Below, in pieces: positions 47,411 through 56,792 of a stretch of 64,000 nucleotides of DNA. The stretch's first letter is position 1. Every line of letters starts with the position of its first letter. The notes below the pieces were generated by a model. That model had not been told where the DNA came from. It saw nothing but the letters and a program-made list of their open reading frames with translations, and did no database searches. The DNA comes from Limnochorda sp. LNt (lineage in GTDB: Bacteria > Bacillota > Limnochordia > Limnochordales > Geochordaceae). The stretch lies in contig NZ_CP141614.1 in NCBI RefSeq assembly GCF_035593265.1, positions 2,790,001 through 2,854,000 of the forward strand, read 5' to 3'. A program made the position numbers and the translations under genes.

Positions 47411-48736
47411 TCAGAACTGAGGCAGCCACCGGGCGTTGGCACGCAACAGCTCGTCGAGCATGGATCTCGCCGAGGCCGGGTCGCGTACCAGCGGGTCGTT
47501 GATCAGGGCCTGCAACGCCAGCTTGCGGTCGCCCCGAATGCCGGCCTGGACGGTCATCTCCTGGTTGATGACGTGCGGGTACACGCTCGCCAGGATGGGG
47601 AGGGGAAGCTCGCCCACCGAGATGGGATGGATCCCGGTCGGCCCGGCCACCGCGCTCGTCTCGACGATGACGTCGCGGGGCAGATTGGCGATCTGGCCGA
47701 CGTTGGGCAGGTTGACCACCGTTCGCACCGGCTCGCTGACCCCCTCGAGCGCGGCGATGATGTCGGAGAACTCCTCCCTGGAGCGCCCCAGCGGCACCCG
47801 CTCGCCCTCCCGCAACCAGGCCCGCACCCGCTCCCGGTGGGCCTCGGTGCGGCGCCGGCGCAGGTCGATGGGGGTCATCTCCACGTCGTAGTCCGCCCCG
47901 AAGCGCGTCTGCTCCTTCAGGAAGTAGGGGAAGAACTCGGCGACGTGCCGGTCACCGGCCCCGGCCAGGTAGCCCACCACGTCCAGGAGCGCCAGCTTCA
48001 CCTTCCAGTGGTCCTGGAAGGGCGATCGCTCCTCGAAGTCGGGCTTGAGCGGGATGGGCCTCCCCTCGGCGACGTGCCGGCGGACCCTCTCCACGCCGTC
48101 CTCGCCCTGGATCCGCAGCTGCACGAACCAGGGGAGGTGATTGATGCCGGCCACCAGTGCCTCCAGCTCGTCCGGGCGTGCCCCGAACATCCGCAGCAAG
48201 GTGGCCCGCGTGCTGTCGACCTCGTGGCACAGCCCCACGACCTTGATCCGCGTCGAGCAGGCGATGGCTCGGGTCAGGGTGGACATCGGGTTGGTCAGGT
48301 TGATGAGCCAGGCATCGGGGCAGACCGCCTCCATGGCGCGGGCGATCTCCAGCATGGGCGGGATGTTGCGCAGCGCCCGGCTCAGCCCGCCGGGACCCAC
48401 GGTGTCGCCTACCGTCTGATACACCCCGTACTTCAACGGGATCTCCAGATCGCAGGCCATGGTCTCGAGGCCGCCGGTGGTGATGGTGACCACCACGAAC
48501 TCGGCGCCGGCCAGTGCCGAGCGCAGGTCGGTCGTCGCCTCGACGGCGAAGCCCGCCTCGGCCTGCTCCATGATCTTGCGGCCGAGCCGCGCCATGTCGT
48601 CGAGGGCGACGGGGTCGACGTCGTGAAGGACCACGGTGCCGTCGAGCACCTCTTTCTTGGAGGCGATGTCCTTCAACAGCGTCGGGCCCCAGTTGTAGCT
48701 GCCGCCGCCTACGATGCAGATCCGTGTCGTGCGCAC
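47411..48736 (-). CDS. Glycoside hydrolase family 4 protein
   Basis: A 441-aa NAD+- and metal-dependent glycosidase. The N-terminal dinucleotide site is GGGSYNWGPTLLKDI. The metal-binding Cys-His pair is in GLCHEVD, the substrate-binding Asn is in LINLTNPMS and the His in GINHLPWFV. GH4 enzymes open alpha or beta glycosides by transient oxidation at C3 and elimination. CHEV and the absence of an obvious phosphate-binding signature suggest a non-phosphorylated glycoside such as an alpha-galactoside or alpha-glucuronide, but the specificity is open. The GTG start follows GGAAGGAGGAGG. It directly follows the sugar permease genes. Confidence 0.9.
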   Translation of the reverse strand: MRTTRICIVGGGSYNWGPTLLKDIASKKEVLDGTVVLHDVDPVALDDMARLGRKIMEQAEAGFAVEATTDLRSALAGAEFVVVTITTGGLETMACDLEIPLKYGVYQTVGDTVGPGGLSRALRNIPPMLEIARAMEAVCPDAWLINLTNPMSTLTRAIACSTRIKVVGLCHEVDSTRATLLRMFGARPDELEALVAGINHLPWFVQLRIQGEDGVERVRRHVAEGRPIPLKPDFEERSPFQDHWKVKLALLDVVGYLAGAGDRHVAEFFPYFLKEQTRFGADYDVEMTPIDLRRRRTEAHRERVRAWLREGERVPLGRSREEFSDIIAALEGVSEPVRTVVNLPNVGQIANLPRDVIVETSAVAGPTGIHPISVGELPLPILASVYPHVINQEMTVQAGIRGDRKLALQALINDPLVRDPASARSMLDELLRANARWLPQF

Positions 48737-48767
48737 CCAGCCTCCTCCTTCCAGCGGCTCGCGGCCA

Positions 48768-49607
48768 TCATCCCTTGAGCCCGGTCGTGGCGATCCCCTC
48801 GATGAAGTAGCGCTGCGCCACGAAGAAGACCGCCATGGTCGGCAGGATGGAGAGGAGCGACATGGCGAACATGCCGCCCCATGTCACCACCCCCGAGTTG
48901 TCGAGGAAGAGGCGCAACCCCAGAGGGATCGTGAACTTGCGGGGGTCGCTGAGGTAGACCAGGGGTTCGAGGAAATCGTTCCACGTCCACAAGAAGGCGA
49001 AGATCCCCGTCACCACCACGGGTGGCTTGGAGAGCGGGAGGATGACGCGCCAGAAGGTCTGGAAGGCCGAGCAGCCGTCGATGGCCGCCGCGTCGTCGAG
49101 CTCCCGCGGGATGCCCCGCATGAACAGGATCATCAAGAAGATGAAGAAGGCGCCGCCGAAGAACGGCGGGATGACCAGGGGGCGAAAGGTGTCGATCCAG
49201 TCCAGGTGGCGGAAGAGGATGTAGCGGGGCACCAGCAGGGCCTGCTCCGGCAGCATCATGGTCCCGAGCATGAGGGCGAAGAGCGGCTTGCGCAGCCGGA
49301 AACGTCGGCGAGCGAACCCGTACCCCACCACCGTGGCCGCCATCACCTGGCCGATGACCGTCATGCTGGCCACGAACAGCGAGTTGCGCGCGAAGATGGA
49401 GAAGGGGAGGCTGGGCATGGCGTACCAGCCCTTGACGTAGTTCTCCCACGCGAAGCGTGAGGGCCACAACCCCACGGTGGTGAAGATCTCGTTGTCGGGC
49501 TTGAGGCTGCTGGAGAGCAGCCAGAGCAACGGATAGACCATGACGGTGCCGAACGCGATGAGAAAGAGGTGACTGGCCAGGCTGGGCCAGTGGACGCGCA
49601 GCCTCAT
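48768..49607 (-). CDS. Sugar ABC transporter permease, MalG type
   Basis: A 279-aa permease with six hydrophobic segments. Motifs are KPDNEIFTTVGLWPSRFAWENY near the N-terminus, the coupling motif ELDDAAAIDGCSAFQTFWRVILPLSKP, the WTWNDFLEPLVYLSDPRKFTIPLGL segment and the end QRYFIEGIATTGLKG. ATG 49607 overlaps the MalF-type stop by four bases. It imports the substrate that the adjacent GH4 enzyme presumably hydrolyses. Confidence 0.92.
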   Translation of the reverse strand: MRLRVHWPSLASHLFLIAFGTVMVYPLLWLLSSSLKPDNEIFTTVGLWPSRFAWENYVKGWYAMPSLPFSIFARNSLFVASMTVIGQVMAATVVGYGFARRRFRLRKPLFALMLGTMMLPEQALLVPRYILFRHLDWIDTFRPLVIPPFFGGAFFIFLMILFMRGIPRELDDAAAIDGCSAFQTFWRVILPLSKPPVVVTGIFAFLWTWNDFLEPLVYLSDPRKFTIPLGLRLFLDNSGVVTWGGMFAMSLLSILPTMAVFFVAQRYFIEGIATTGLKG

Positions 49608-50557
49608 CGCCCCTGCCCCCCCTCCTCCGACTCTGCCTCGTAGTAGACCAGGCGTCCCGTCGACTTGAAGATGAGGGCCGTCACCCCCGCGATGAGCACC
49701 AGCAGGACCCACGCCATGGCCGATGCGTAGCCCATGTCGAAGTGCCGGAACCCCTTCTGATACAGATACAGGGAGTAGAAGAGGGTCTCGTCCATGGGCC
49801 CGCCGTTGGTGATGAGGAAGCCCTGCGTGAACACCTGGAAGGCGTTGATGGTCTGCATGACCAGGTTGAAGAAGATCACCGGCGAAAGCAGCGGCAGCGT
49901 GATGCGCCAGAACATGTGCCAGCGATTGCTGCCGTCGACGGCCGCCGCCTCGTAGTACTCGGCGGGGATCTGCTTGAGCCCCGCCAGGAAGATGACCATG
50001 GAGGAGCCGAACTGCCAGGCCGAGAGCCCCGCCAGCGTGTACAGGGCGAGGGACGGGTGCGTCAGCCAGTCGGGCCCGCGTATGCCCACCAGCCCCAGCA
50101 CCGCGTTGACCAGCCCGTCTCGGGCGAAGATCTTGCGCCACATGATGGCGACAGCCACCGACGAGCCCACCAGCGAGGGCAGGTAGTAGGCGACCCGGTA
50201 GATCCCAACGCCACGGAGCTTCTGCGCCAGCAGCATGGCGACCAGCAAGGCCACCGCCAGCTTGAGGGGCACCGATAGCACCGCATAGCGCACGGTGACG
50301 CTGACCGCCTTGATGAACCGAGGGTCGGCTACCATCTGGCGGAAGTTGTCGAGCCCGATGAAGCGTGGCGGCGTCAACAGGTCGTATCGGGTGAACGCCA
50401 GCCACAAGGACATGATCATGGGAAACAGAGTGAACGCCAGGAAGCCGACCACCCACGGCGAGACGAAGGCCAGACCCGTCAGCTCGTCGCGCCACGCCCT
50501 CGAGAGGCCCTGCCGGGCCAGCCCGGCGGGGGCCAGCACCTTCTCGCCCACGTTCAT
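49604..50557 (-). CDS. Sugar ABC transporter permease, MalF type
   Basis: A 317-aa permease with six hydrophobic segments. It has LAFVSPWVVGFLAFTLFPMIMSLWLAFTRYDLL, the coupling motif EYYEAAAVDGSNRWHMFWRITLPLLSP and FLITNGGPMDETLFYSLYLYQKGFRHFDMGYASAMAW, all typical of this family. It follows the binding-protein gene by 78 bp. Confidence 0.92.
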   Translation of the reverse strand: MNVGEKVLAPAGLARQGLSRAWRDELTGLAFVSPWVVGFLAFTLFPMIMSLWLAFTRYDLLTPPRFIGLDNFRQMVADPRFIKAVSVTVRYAVLSVPLKLAVALLVAMLLAQKLRGVGIYRVAYYLPSLVGSSVAVAIMWRKIFARDGLVNAVLGLVGIRGPDWLTHPSLALYTLAGLSAWQFGSSMVIFLAGLKQIPAEYYEAAAVDGSNRWHMFWRITLPLLSPVIFFNLVMQTINAFQVFTQGFLITNGGPMDETLFYSLYLYQKGFRHFDMGYASAMAWVLLVLIAGVTALIFKSTGRLVYYEAESEEGGQGR

Positions 50558-50635
50558 GGCGATTACCCCCCGTGGGGTCCGGGGCAGCGTGGGCCCCGGA
50601 CCCCTTGCAGCCTCATGGGGAGCACCCCGAGCGCG

Positions 50636-51937
50636 TCACTGCGAGGCGGCGCGCTGCAGGATGCGGGTCGCCTCGGCGATGAAGTACCGGGCCCCGTCCT
50701 CGGGCGTCCTGCGGCCGAACTGGACCTCCTCGCTGGTGCGCTCGAACAGATCCCGGATCTCCGCGCCGCCCTTGGGCGCCGGTGGCGGGACCGGGCCGGC
50801 GAAGGCCAGGATCTTGTCCTCGATGTCGAAGACCTTGACGTCGTACTGGCTGAGGCCCATCTGTTGCAGCAGGGCCCGACCCGCCGACGTGACCGGCGTG
50901 CCCCGATTGGAGCGCAGGATGTCGAGGGCCTCGGGGGCCTGGATGAACCAGTTGATGAACCGGGCTGCCTCTTCGGCGTGACGGCTGCGCGAGGAGACCG
51001 AGAAGAACATGGAGGACTTGGGGTAGTGCCCCTCCGCCTGGCCGCCTCGCGGCAGCGGCGTCATCACCATCTCGTCCTGCATCACCACGGCGAAGCGCTC
51101 GTGCTCGTTGGACCAGCCGCGATGGGCCACGGCCTGGCGCTTGACGATGAGGTAGTTATAGAGCTCGTCGGAGCTGGCCAGCGAGACCTCCGCGGGAGGC
51201 GCCAGGCCCTGATCCCGCAGGCTCTTCCACATGGCCCACCAGCTGGCGACGTCCTCCTCGTCGATGGCCAGGCGGTTACCCTGGTAGATGCCGGGCCGTC
51301 CTCGCTGACGCACCCAGTGCTCGAAGTAGTTGATCTCACCCGAGAAGTCGGCGCTGAACCAGACCTGGGGCCCCAGCGCGCCCGTCACCTTGCGGGAGTA
51401 GTCGAAGAAGTCCTCCCATGTCCAGTCCAGCGGCGGCAACTCGAGCCCGGCCTCCGACAGCAGCGTGCGGTTGACGTGCAGCACCTGGACGTTGAGCCCC
51501 AGCGAGATGGCGTAAAGCTTGCCGTCGACCATCCCCGCCTTGGCCAATTGCGGGTCCATGTCATCCAGCACCAGGGCGCTGCCGACCCACGGCGCCAGGT
51601 CCATCAAGGCGCCGCGCTGGGCGTACTCGAGCAGGTAGGCGTAATCCATCTGGATGATGTCCGGCGGGTTGCCCGAGGCGACCATCACCGCCAGCTTGTC
51701 CCAGTAGCCGCTCCAGGCGGTGAACTCGGGTGTGAAGCTGACGTGCGGGTTCTTGGCACGGTACGCCTCGAGCGCCTTGAGCGTGCGGTCGTGACGCTCC
51801 TGGTTGCCCCACCAGTAGATCCGCAGGTTGACCGGTTGCTGCGACGACCCCGCCAGTGCATCGACTCCCAGGGCCAACAGCCACGAGGCCATCATCACCA
51901 CGACGAGCCCTGACGCCCACCATCGTCTGAGGTGCAT
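50636..51937 (-). CDS. Sugar ABC transporter solute-binding protein, family 1
   Basis: A 433-aa exported sugar-binding protein: basic N-terminus, hydrophobic signal (ASGLVVVMMASWLLALGVDALA), then VNLRIYWWGNQERHDRTLKALEAYRAKNPHVSFTPEFTAWSGYWDKLAVMVASGNPPDIIQMDYAYL, a strong family signature. It heads the operon running through the permeases, GH4, DeoR, secreted protein, two-barrel fusion and iolB. ATG 51937 has GGGAGG twelve bases upstream. It is divergent from the Gfo/Idh gene. Confidence 0.92.
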   Translation of the reverse strand: MHLRRWWASGLVVVMMASWLLALGVDALAGSSQQPVNLRIYWWGNQERHDRTLKALEAYRAKNPHVSFTPEFTAWSGYWDKLAVMVASGNPPDIIQMDYAYLLEYAQRGALMDLAPWVGSALVLDDMDPQLAKAGMVDGKLYAISLGLNVQVLHVNRTLLSEAGLELPPLDWTWEDFFDYSRKVTGALGPQVWFSADFSGEINYFEHWVRQRGRPGIYQGNRLAIDEEDVASWWAMWKSLRDQGLAPPAEVSLASSDELYNYLIVKRQAVAHRGWSNEHERFAVVMQDEMVMTPLPRGGQAEGHYPKSSMFFSVSSRSRHAEEAARFINWFIQAPEALDILRSNRGTPVTSAGRALLQQMGLSQYDVKVFDIEDKILAFAGPVPPPAPKGGAEIRDLFERTSEEVQFGRRTPEDGARYFIAEATRILQRAASQ

Positions 51938-52138
51938 GGCAACGGCACACCTCCCGGACCACGAGTCGTCGGGGTCACAACCGGCCCGGCCACAGCCCCT
52001 CGGCCGCCCCACCCCCGCGGCGTCGACGAGGTCGGGCCCCGCGACGCGTCCTGTTTCGAGGCCACCCACCCGGGCGGTGCGCAGTATTCGCCGGATGGCG
52101 GTCACCATCCTGCAATCGGGGTCAAGTTACGCGCACAT

Positions 52139-52155
52139 TTCGATCAACTTCGATC
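52139..52155. promoter_or_regulatory. Paired TTCGATC repeats, possible regulator site
   Basis: TTCGATC occurs at 52139-52145 and 52149-52155, one helical turn apart, and the same bases can be read as the inverted pair CGATC/GATCG. They end eight bases before a -35 element, in the gap between the divergent transporter operon and the Gfo/Idh gene. Activator or repressor binding is a guess. Confidence 0.4.
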
Positions 52156-52163
52156 GCCCTATG

Positions 52164-52193
52164 TTGCCATTCCGCTCACGGCCGCGCCATAAT
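52164..52193 (+). promoter_or_regulatory. Promoter for Gfo/Idh operon
   Basis: TTGCCA (52164-52169), 18 bases, then CATAAT (52188-52193). The -10 overlaps the first in-frame ATG (52192), so if this promoter is real, translation must begin at ATG 52210 or later. Confidence 0.5.
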
Positions 52194-52209
52194 GGAGCGG
52201 GTGAAACCG

Positions 52210-53430
52210 ATGCGCGAGGGTCCCCTGCGGGTCGCGCTGGCGGGCGTGGCGGGTCACGGTGCCGCGCATGCCCGGCGGTTCTTGCAGATGCAGGCCACCG
52301 GATCGGTGCGTGTCGTGGCTTTCGCCGAGCCGGCCCCGGAGCGGCGGCCCGAGGTGGTGCGGGAGCTGTCGGATGCCGGCGCCATCCGCTACGACGACCT
52401 CTCCCACGTCCCCGACGGGGCCGGCGTCGAGGCGGTCGTCATCGCCACCCCGATCCACCTTCACCATCCCATGACCCTGCACGCGCTCGCGCGCGGCTGG
52501 CACGTCCTGTTGGAGAAGCCGGCGGCGCCCACGCCTCAGGAGCTGGCCGAGATGCTGGCCGCTCGACGCCGGTCCGGCCGCATCGTCGCCGTCAACTTCC
52601 AGCACACGGCCCGGCCGGGCTTTCGTCAGCTGCTGGCGCTCGTCCGGGTGGGTGCCATCGGCCCGGTGCAGCGGGTGATCGGGCGGGGCCTGTGGCTGCG
52701 GGACGCGGCCTACTACGCCCGCAGCTGGGCGGGGCGCCTGCGGGTCGATGGCCGCTGGGTGCTGGACGGCACGTTGATGAATCCCTTCGCCCACCTCGTC
52801 AACCAGGCCCTCATCGTCGCCTCGCCGGACCTGGACAGGCCGGCGGCGCCCGTGGCCGTGACGGCGGAGCTCTACCATGCCAACCCCATCGAGTCGGAGG
52901 ACACGGCCTGCGCCCGCATCCTGACCCGCGAGGGCGTCGAGATCCTGATCTACACGACCCTGACCTTCGCCGGCCAGCGTCTGCCGTCGCTCGAGGTGCA
53001 GGGATCGGAGGGGACGGCCCGGTGGGACTACCAGGACCGGGTGACGCTGGTGGGCCGGCACGGCGAGAGCCGGCCGCTCCCCACACTCCCGGCGGGGCCC
53101 GACGTGGCGGACAACTTCGTGGCGGCCGTGCGGGGCGAGCCCGTGGCGCTCTACAGCCCCCTCTCCCACAGCGTCTCGCACGTGCTGGTGGCGGCGGGTG
53201 CGTTCCTGTCGTGCTGGCCTCCGTCGCCCATCCCCGACGCCTTGCGGGAGCGCGTGCGCACCCCGCAGGGTACCCTCGCGTGGGCGGTGCCGGAGATCGA
53301 CCGGTGGATCGACGTCGCGTCCAGCCGCCACGCGCTCTTCAGCGAGGCGGGGGTCCCCTGGGCCCGGGCAGGCGTCACCGTCGGGCTCGAGCGCTTGCAA
53401 TCCTTCGCACCGCCGGGCGAGGGCCGCTGA
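52210..53430 (+). CDS. Gfo/Idh/MocA family oxidoreductase
   Basis: A 406-aa NAD(P)-dependent sugar or cyclitol dehydrogenase. The Rossmann half has RVALAGVAGHGAAHARRF in place of the usual GxGxxG loop, VVIATPIHLHHPM and the catalytic-Lys motif EKPAAPTPQE. The second half is the alpha/beta domain with DGTLMNPFAHLVNQAL, where a catalytic His normally resides. It leads a two-gene operon with a TIM-barrel isomerase, and the pair is divergent from the GH4 transporter operon. Oxidation of a glycoside, inositol or keto-sugar is likely. ATG 52210 is preferred over ATG 52192, which lies in the promoter. Confidence 0.85.
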   Translation: MREGPLRVALAGVAGHGAAHARRFLQMQATGSVRVVAFAEPAPERRPEVVRELSDAGAIRYDDLSHVPDGAGVEAVVIATPIHLHHPMTLHALARGWHVLLEKPAAPTPQELAEMLAARRRSGRIVAVNFQHTARPGFRQLLALVRVGAIGPVQRVIGRGLWLRDAAYYARSWAGRLRVDGRWVLDGTLMNPFAHLVNQALIVASPDLDRPAAPVAVTAELYHANPIESEDTACARILTREGVEILIYTTLTFAGQRLPSLEVQGSEGTARWDYQDRVTLVGRHGESRPLPTLPAGPDVADNFVAAVRGEPVALYSPLSHSVSHVLVAAGAFLSCWPPSPIPDALRERVRTPQGTLAWAVPEIDRWIDVASSRHALFSEAGVPWARAGVTVGLERLQSFAPPGEGR

Positions 53431-53440
53431 GGTGTCGGCG

Positions 53441-54253
53441 ATGCGTCTGGCCATCGTGACCGATGAGATCGCCCCCGATCCGGCGCGAGCCATCCGGCTG
53501 GGGCTGCAATGGGGCATCCGCGACTTCGAGTTGCGCAAGGTGTGGGACCGGCGCGTGCCGGATCTGGAGCGTCCGGATCTCGAGCGGCTGCTCTCCTTCA
53601 GGGCAGACGAAGGGGTGCGCTACACCGCCCTGTCGCCGGGGCTGTTCAAGCAGCCGTTGCAGCACCCCGACACCCGCCGTGACCTGACGGAGCGGCTGCC
53701 CCGCACCCTGGAGATGGCCACGCTCCTCGGGGTGGAGAAGATCATCGCCTTCGGCTTTCCCCGCGCGTCCGACGATCCGCCCGACGCGCCGGAGGCCATC
53801 GCCTCCCATCTGCGCCAGGCGGCCGAGCTGACCGCCAGCGCCGGTCTGCTCCTGTGTCTCGAGCCCGAGCGGGGCTTCTGGTGCAGCACGGGAGCCGAGT
53901 CGGCCCGCACGGTCCGGGCCGCGGGCCACCCGGCCCTGCGGATCAACTGGGACCCGGGCAACTGCGCGGCCGCCGGGGAGCGTCCCTACCCGGACGGGTA
54001 CGAGGCTGTCCGGGGTCTGGTGGCCCACGTCCACGTCAAGGACTACCGGCCCGGGGCCGGTGGTGGCCTCGGCCGGTGGGTGGCGCCCGGCGACGGCGTC
54101 GTCGACTGGCAGGGCCAGATCGCCGCGCTGGTGGCCGACGGGGCCGTCCCGTACCTGACCATCGAGACGCACTTCGGCCCGGCCATCGAAGCCAGCCGGC
54201 TCTGCGTCGAGCGCGTCAGGGCCTACCTGCGGGCCTGCGGCGCGGCGGCATGA
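53441..54253 (+). CDS. Sugar phosphate isomerase/epimerase family TIM-barrel protein
   Basis: A 270-aa xylose isomerase-like barrel. Typical metal-ligand strands are visible: LCLEPERGFWCST (Glu), INWDPGNCAAAG (Asp), VAHVHVKDY (His) and YLTIETHFGP (Glu). Members isomerise or epimerise ketoses; some act as dehydratases or as beta-eliminating enzymes on 3-keto-glycosides after a Gfo/Idh partner. The ATG is ten bases after the Gfo/Idh stop with GAGGTG upstream, so the two proteins probably act in sequence. Confidence 0.85.
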   Translation: MRLAIVTDEIAPDPARAIRLGLQWGIRDFELRKVWDRRVPDLERPDLERLLSFRADEGVRYTALSPGLFKQPLQHPDTRRDLTERLPRTLEMATLLGVEKIIAFGFPRASDDPPDAPEAIASHLRQAAELTASAGLLLCLEPERGFWCSTGAESARTVRAAGHPALRINWDPGNCAAAGERPYPDGYEAVRGLVAHVHVKDYRPGAGGGLGRWVAPGDGVVDWQGQIAALVADGAVPYLTIETHFGPAIEASRLCVERVRAYLRACGAAA

Positions 54254-54256
54254 GGC

Positions 54257-54300
54257 CCCGCCGCGCGGCGCCCCCGGGCCGGACCGAGCCCCGGGACCGC
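54257..54300. terminator. GC-rich hairpin region between convergent genes
   Basis: The gap between the TIM-barrel gene and the oxidoreductase gene contains the palindrome CGCCGCGCGGCG and a second stem of CCCGGGC with GCCCCGGG (one bulge). Either could act as a shared terminator; no T-run is present. Confidence 0.35.
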
Positions 54301-54304
54301 CCCG

Positions 54305-55765
54305 CTACGATCCGGTGCGCAGGGCTCGCTTGGCCTCCTCCAGCCGGGCGCGCTCGGGGCTCTCACGGTAGTGGCCGTCGAGAGGGTAGCAGCCGCTGGG
54401 GAGTCCGTTGCGAGGGGCCGTGGTGCAGTCGCTGAAGGTGCGGCAGATGCGGCGGCGGTCGGGCTGGCGGCCCTCCAGCACGTCGGACGGCAGCCACGGA
54501 TAGGCCAGCACCATGCGCCCGATGCCCACCGCGTCGGCCCAACCCTGCCGCACGACCGCCTGGGCGACGTTGGGCAGGAACTCCTGGAGGTACGTGTAGC
54601 CGGACCCCACCAGGACCATCTCCGGGTGGGCCGCTTTGAGCGCACGTACGGCCTGCACGTGCCGCGCCACCCCGGCCAGCGGCTCCTCGGGCGGCAGGTA
54701 GCCGTCCGACGGCGGGAAGAGGGCGGGCCGCTGGATGTGGGGCGTGTAGTAGGGGCTGCCTCCCGTGACGTTGACGGCCGCCACGCCCAGGCGCGCCATC
54801 AGGCCCAGCAGCGCGTCGGCCTCCTCCAGCGAGATGCGGGTGGGGTCGTCCGGGTCCACGCCGAAGCCGTAGCGGTAGGGCAGCAGGTGGCGGTGCGGCT
54901 CCGGCTCGCCCACCCCGTCGGGCCCCTTGCGGAAGGGCACCATGTCGAAGGCGCTCAGCCGCACGGCGATCAGCAGCTCCGGCGCCTCCCGCCGGACGGC
55001 GCCGATCACCTCCCGCAGCAGCCGGGTGCGCCCCTCGAAGTCGCCCCCGTACCGGCCCGGCCGGTTGCAGGCGCCCAGGAACTCGTGCAGCAGGTAGCCG
55101 TGGCAGTGCTTGATGTCGACGAAGTCGAAGCCTGCCTCCACGGCCAGACGGGCTGCCCGGGCGAAGTCTCCTATCAGGTCGTCGACCTCGGCATCGGTCA
55201 TCACGGGCCGGTGGTCGTCGGGGTCGATGCCGACCCGGCGGTCCAGGATGGGGTGGTGATAGGCGATGCGGGGCTCGAGGCGGTCGTGGGCGTTGGGCCG
55301 GCAAAACCGTCCCGAGTGCGTCAGCTGCAGGCCGATCAGCAGGTCGTCGGTGCGTCCGTGGCGCCGCCGGTGAGCCTCCACGAGCGTCTCGCGCAGCCGC
55401 GCCAGTGCCCCGACGGTCTGGGGAGCGATGACCAGCTGGTTGGGGTTGGCCCGTCCGTCGTGGCGGACCGCGGTCGCCTCACCGCCCCAGACGATCTTGG
55501 CGCCGCTCTCGCCGAAGCGCTGCCACCGGCGCAGGGTGCGCTCCGAGGGGCGGCCGTCGGGCGTGCCGTCCCACCCCTCCATGGGCTGCACGCACCACCG
55601 GTTGCCCGCCACCCGGCCCGCGATAGAGAGCGGACGGGCCAGGGGCGAATCGGGCGCCGGCAGCACCCGGTCGTCCACCGGGATCTCCAGCTGGAGCCGG
55701 GAGAGGTACGCACGAAACGTTTCGGCATCACGGAACGATGCGATCCTCGGGTAGCGCTCGGCCAA
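54305..55765 (-). CDS. Old yellow enzyme-family NADH:flavin oxidoreductase
   Basis: A 486-aa FMN-dependent ene-reductase-like barrel. Recognisable parts are the FMN-binding start ([46 protein letters not shown]), [59 protein letters not shown] with the active-site His pair, and the C-terminal [18 protein letters not shown]. It lacks the second FAD/NAD domain of dienoyl-CoA reductases. A Cys-rich tail ([24 protein letters not shown]) could hold a metal cluster. The TTG start follows GGGGAGG by seven bases. A CGAAACGTTTCG operator lies about 40 bases inside the gene, implying control by the LacI regulator 14 kb away. Confidence 0.87.
   Translation of the reverse strand: MAERYPRIASFRDAETFRAYLSRLQLEIPVDDRVLPAPDSPLARPLSIAGRVAGNRWCVQPMEGWDGTPDGRPSERTLRRWQRFGESGAKIVWGGEATAVRHDGRANPNQLVIAPQTVGALARLRETLVEAHRRRHGRTDDLLIGLQLTHSGRFCRPNAHDRLEPRIAYHHPILDRRVGIDPDDHRPVMTDAEVDDLIGDFARAARLAVEAGFDFVDIKHCHGYLLHEFLGACNRPGRYGGDFEGRTRLLREVIGAVRREAPELLIAVRLSAFDMVPFRKGPDGVGEPEPHRHLLPYRYGFGVDPDDPTRISLEEADALLGLMARLGVAAVNVTGGSPYYTPHIQRPALFPPSDGYLPPEEPLAGVARHVQAVRALKAAHPEMVLVGSGYTYLQEFLPNVAQAVVRQGWADAVGIGRMVLAYPWLPSDVLEGRQPDRRRICRTFSDCTTAPRNGLPSGCYPLDGHYRESPERARLEEAKRALRTGS
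55713..55724. promoter_or_regulatory. Second LacI-type operator palindrome
   Basis: CGAAACGTTTCG, identical to the palindrome at 41650-41661, lies inside the 5' end of the oxidoreductase gene. It is coding sequence there, so chance cannot be excluded, but a 12-base perfect match near a start codon is suggestive of repression by roadblock. Confidence 0.5.
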
Positions 55766-55814
55766 CGTCGGTCCTCCCCTCTTCCTCGGGGCCACGGGAT
55801 GCCGGGCCCGCCGC

Positions 55815-56678
55815 TCAGCGCGCCGCTCCCTCGCCGACGCCCCCCACGACCCGGCTGCCGCCCGCGTAGCCCAGGGCGTGGGAGACGGCATGGGCCGTCT
55901 CGACGACGGCCCGGCCCAGCTCGTCGACGCGATCCAGCGTGACGGAGAAGATGGGCCCCGAGACGCTGACGGAGGCCACGACGCGTCCGCCGTGCCCGTA
56001 GACCGGGGCCCCCACGCAGCGGATGCCCTCTTCGTTTTCGACGTTGTCGATGGCGAAGCCGCGTGCCCGAGTCGCGGCCAGCTCCTGGCGCAGGGCCTCC
56101 ACGGTGGTGATGGTCTGGGGCGTGCGGGGGAGGAGGCGCGTCCGCTGCAGGATGGCCTCCCGCTCGCGCTCGGGCAGGACCGCCAGGATGGCCTTGCCCA
56201 GGGCGGTGCAGTAAGCCGGGCTGCGCGTGCCCACGAAGGAGGCCATCCGCAGGTTGGCCGGGGAGTCCAGCTTCTCCACGTAGACCACGTCGGTGCCGTC
56301 CAGGACGGCCATGTGCACCGTCAACCGGGTGCGGTCCCGCAGGTCGGCGAGATACGGACGGGCCACCTCGCGCACGTCGAGCCGCGCCAGCACCCGTCCG
56401 CCCAGCTCGAGCAGGCGCAGCCCCAGACGGTAGCGGGCGCCGTCGGGTCCCAGCTCCACCAGCCCCAGCTGCAGCAAGGTCTTGATCAGCCGGTGCACGG
56501 TGGCCTTGTGAAGGCCCGTGGCTCTCGCCAGCTCCGAGATACCGGCGTCGTGGCGCGCCAGCACGTCGAGCAGCCGTACCGCTCGCTCGACGGCCTGGAC
56601 GGAGTGAGTGCCGTCCCGCTCGGCGGACGGCACTTCGATGGACGCGGCCGGCGCCGCCGGGTCTCGGGTCCTGGGCAT
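55815..56678 (-). CDS. IclR family transcriptional regulator
   Basis: A 287-aa regulator with the IclR winged helix ([52 protein letters not shown]) and GAF-like effector domain ([39 protein letters not shown] ... [37 protein letters not shown]). IclR proteins often control aromatic or sugar-acid catabolism. It is 49 bp upstream of the oxidoreductase gene on the same strand, so it may regulate it. ATG 56678 is used; a GTG directly before it is equally possible, and no strong ribosome site is present. Confidence 0.93.
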   Translation of the reverse strand: MPRTRDPAAPAASIEVPSAERDGTHSVQAVERAVRLLDVLARHDAGISELARATGLHKATVHRLIKTLLQLGLVELGPDGARYRLGLRLLELGGRVLARLDVREVARPYLADLRDRTRLTVHMAVLDGTDVVYVEKLDSPANLRMASFVGTRSPAYCTALGKAILAVLPEREREAILQRTRLLPRTPQTITTVEALRQELAATRARGFAIDNVENEEGIRCVGAPVYGHGGRVVASVSVSGPIFSVTLDRVDELGRAVVETAHAVSHALGYAGGSRVVGGVGEGAAR

Positions 56679-56792
56679 CACGGGTTACCCGTCGCGATGG
56701 AGGCTGGCCTCGGCTTCGACGGGATGAGCCCTTTCCCCTCCCGTGCACCGGGCGGCGCCGGCCGCTCGTCGTCGGCTGCCGGCGTCTCCGGC

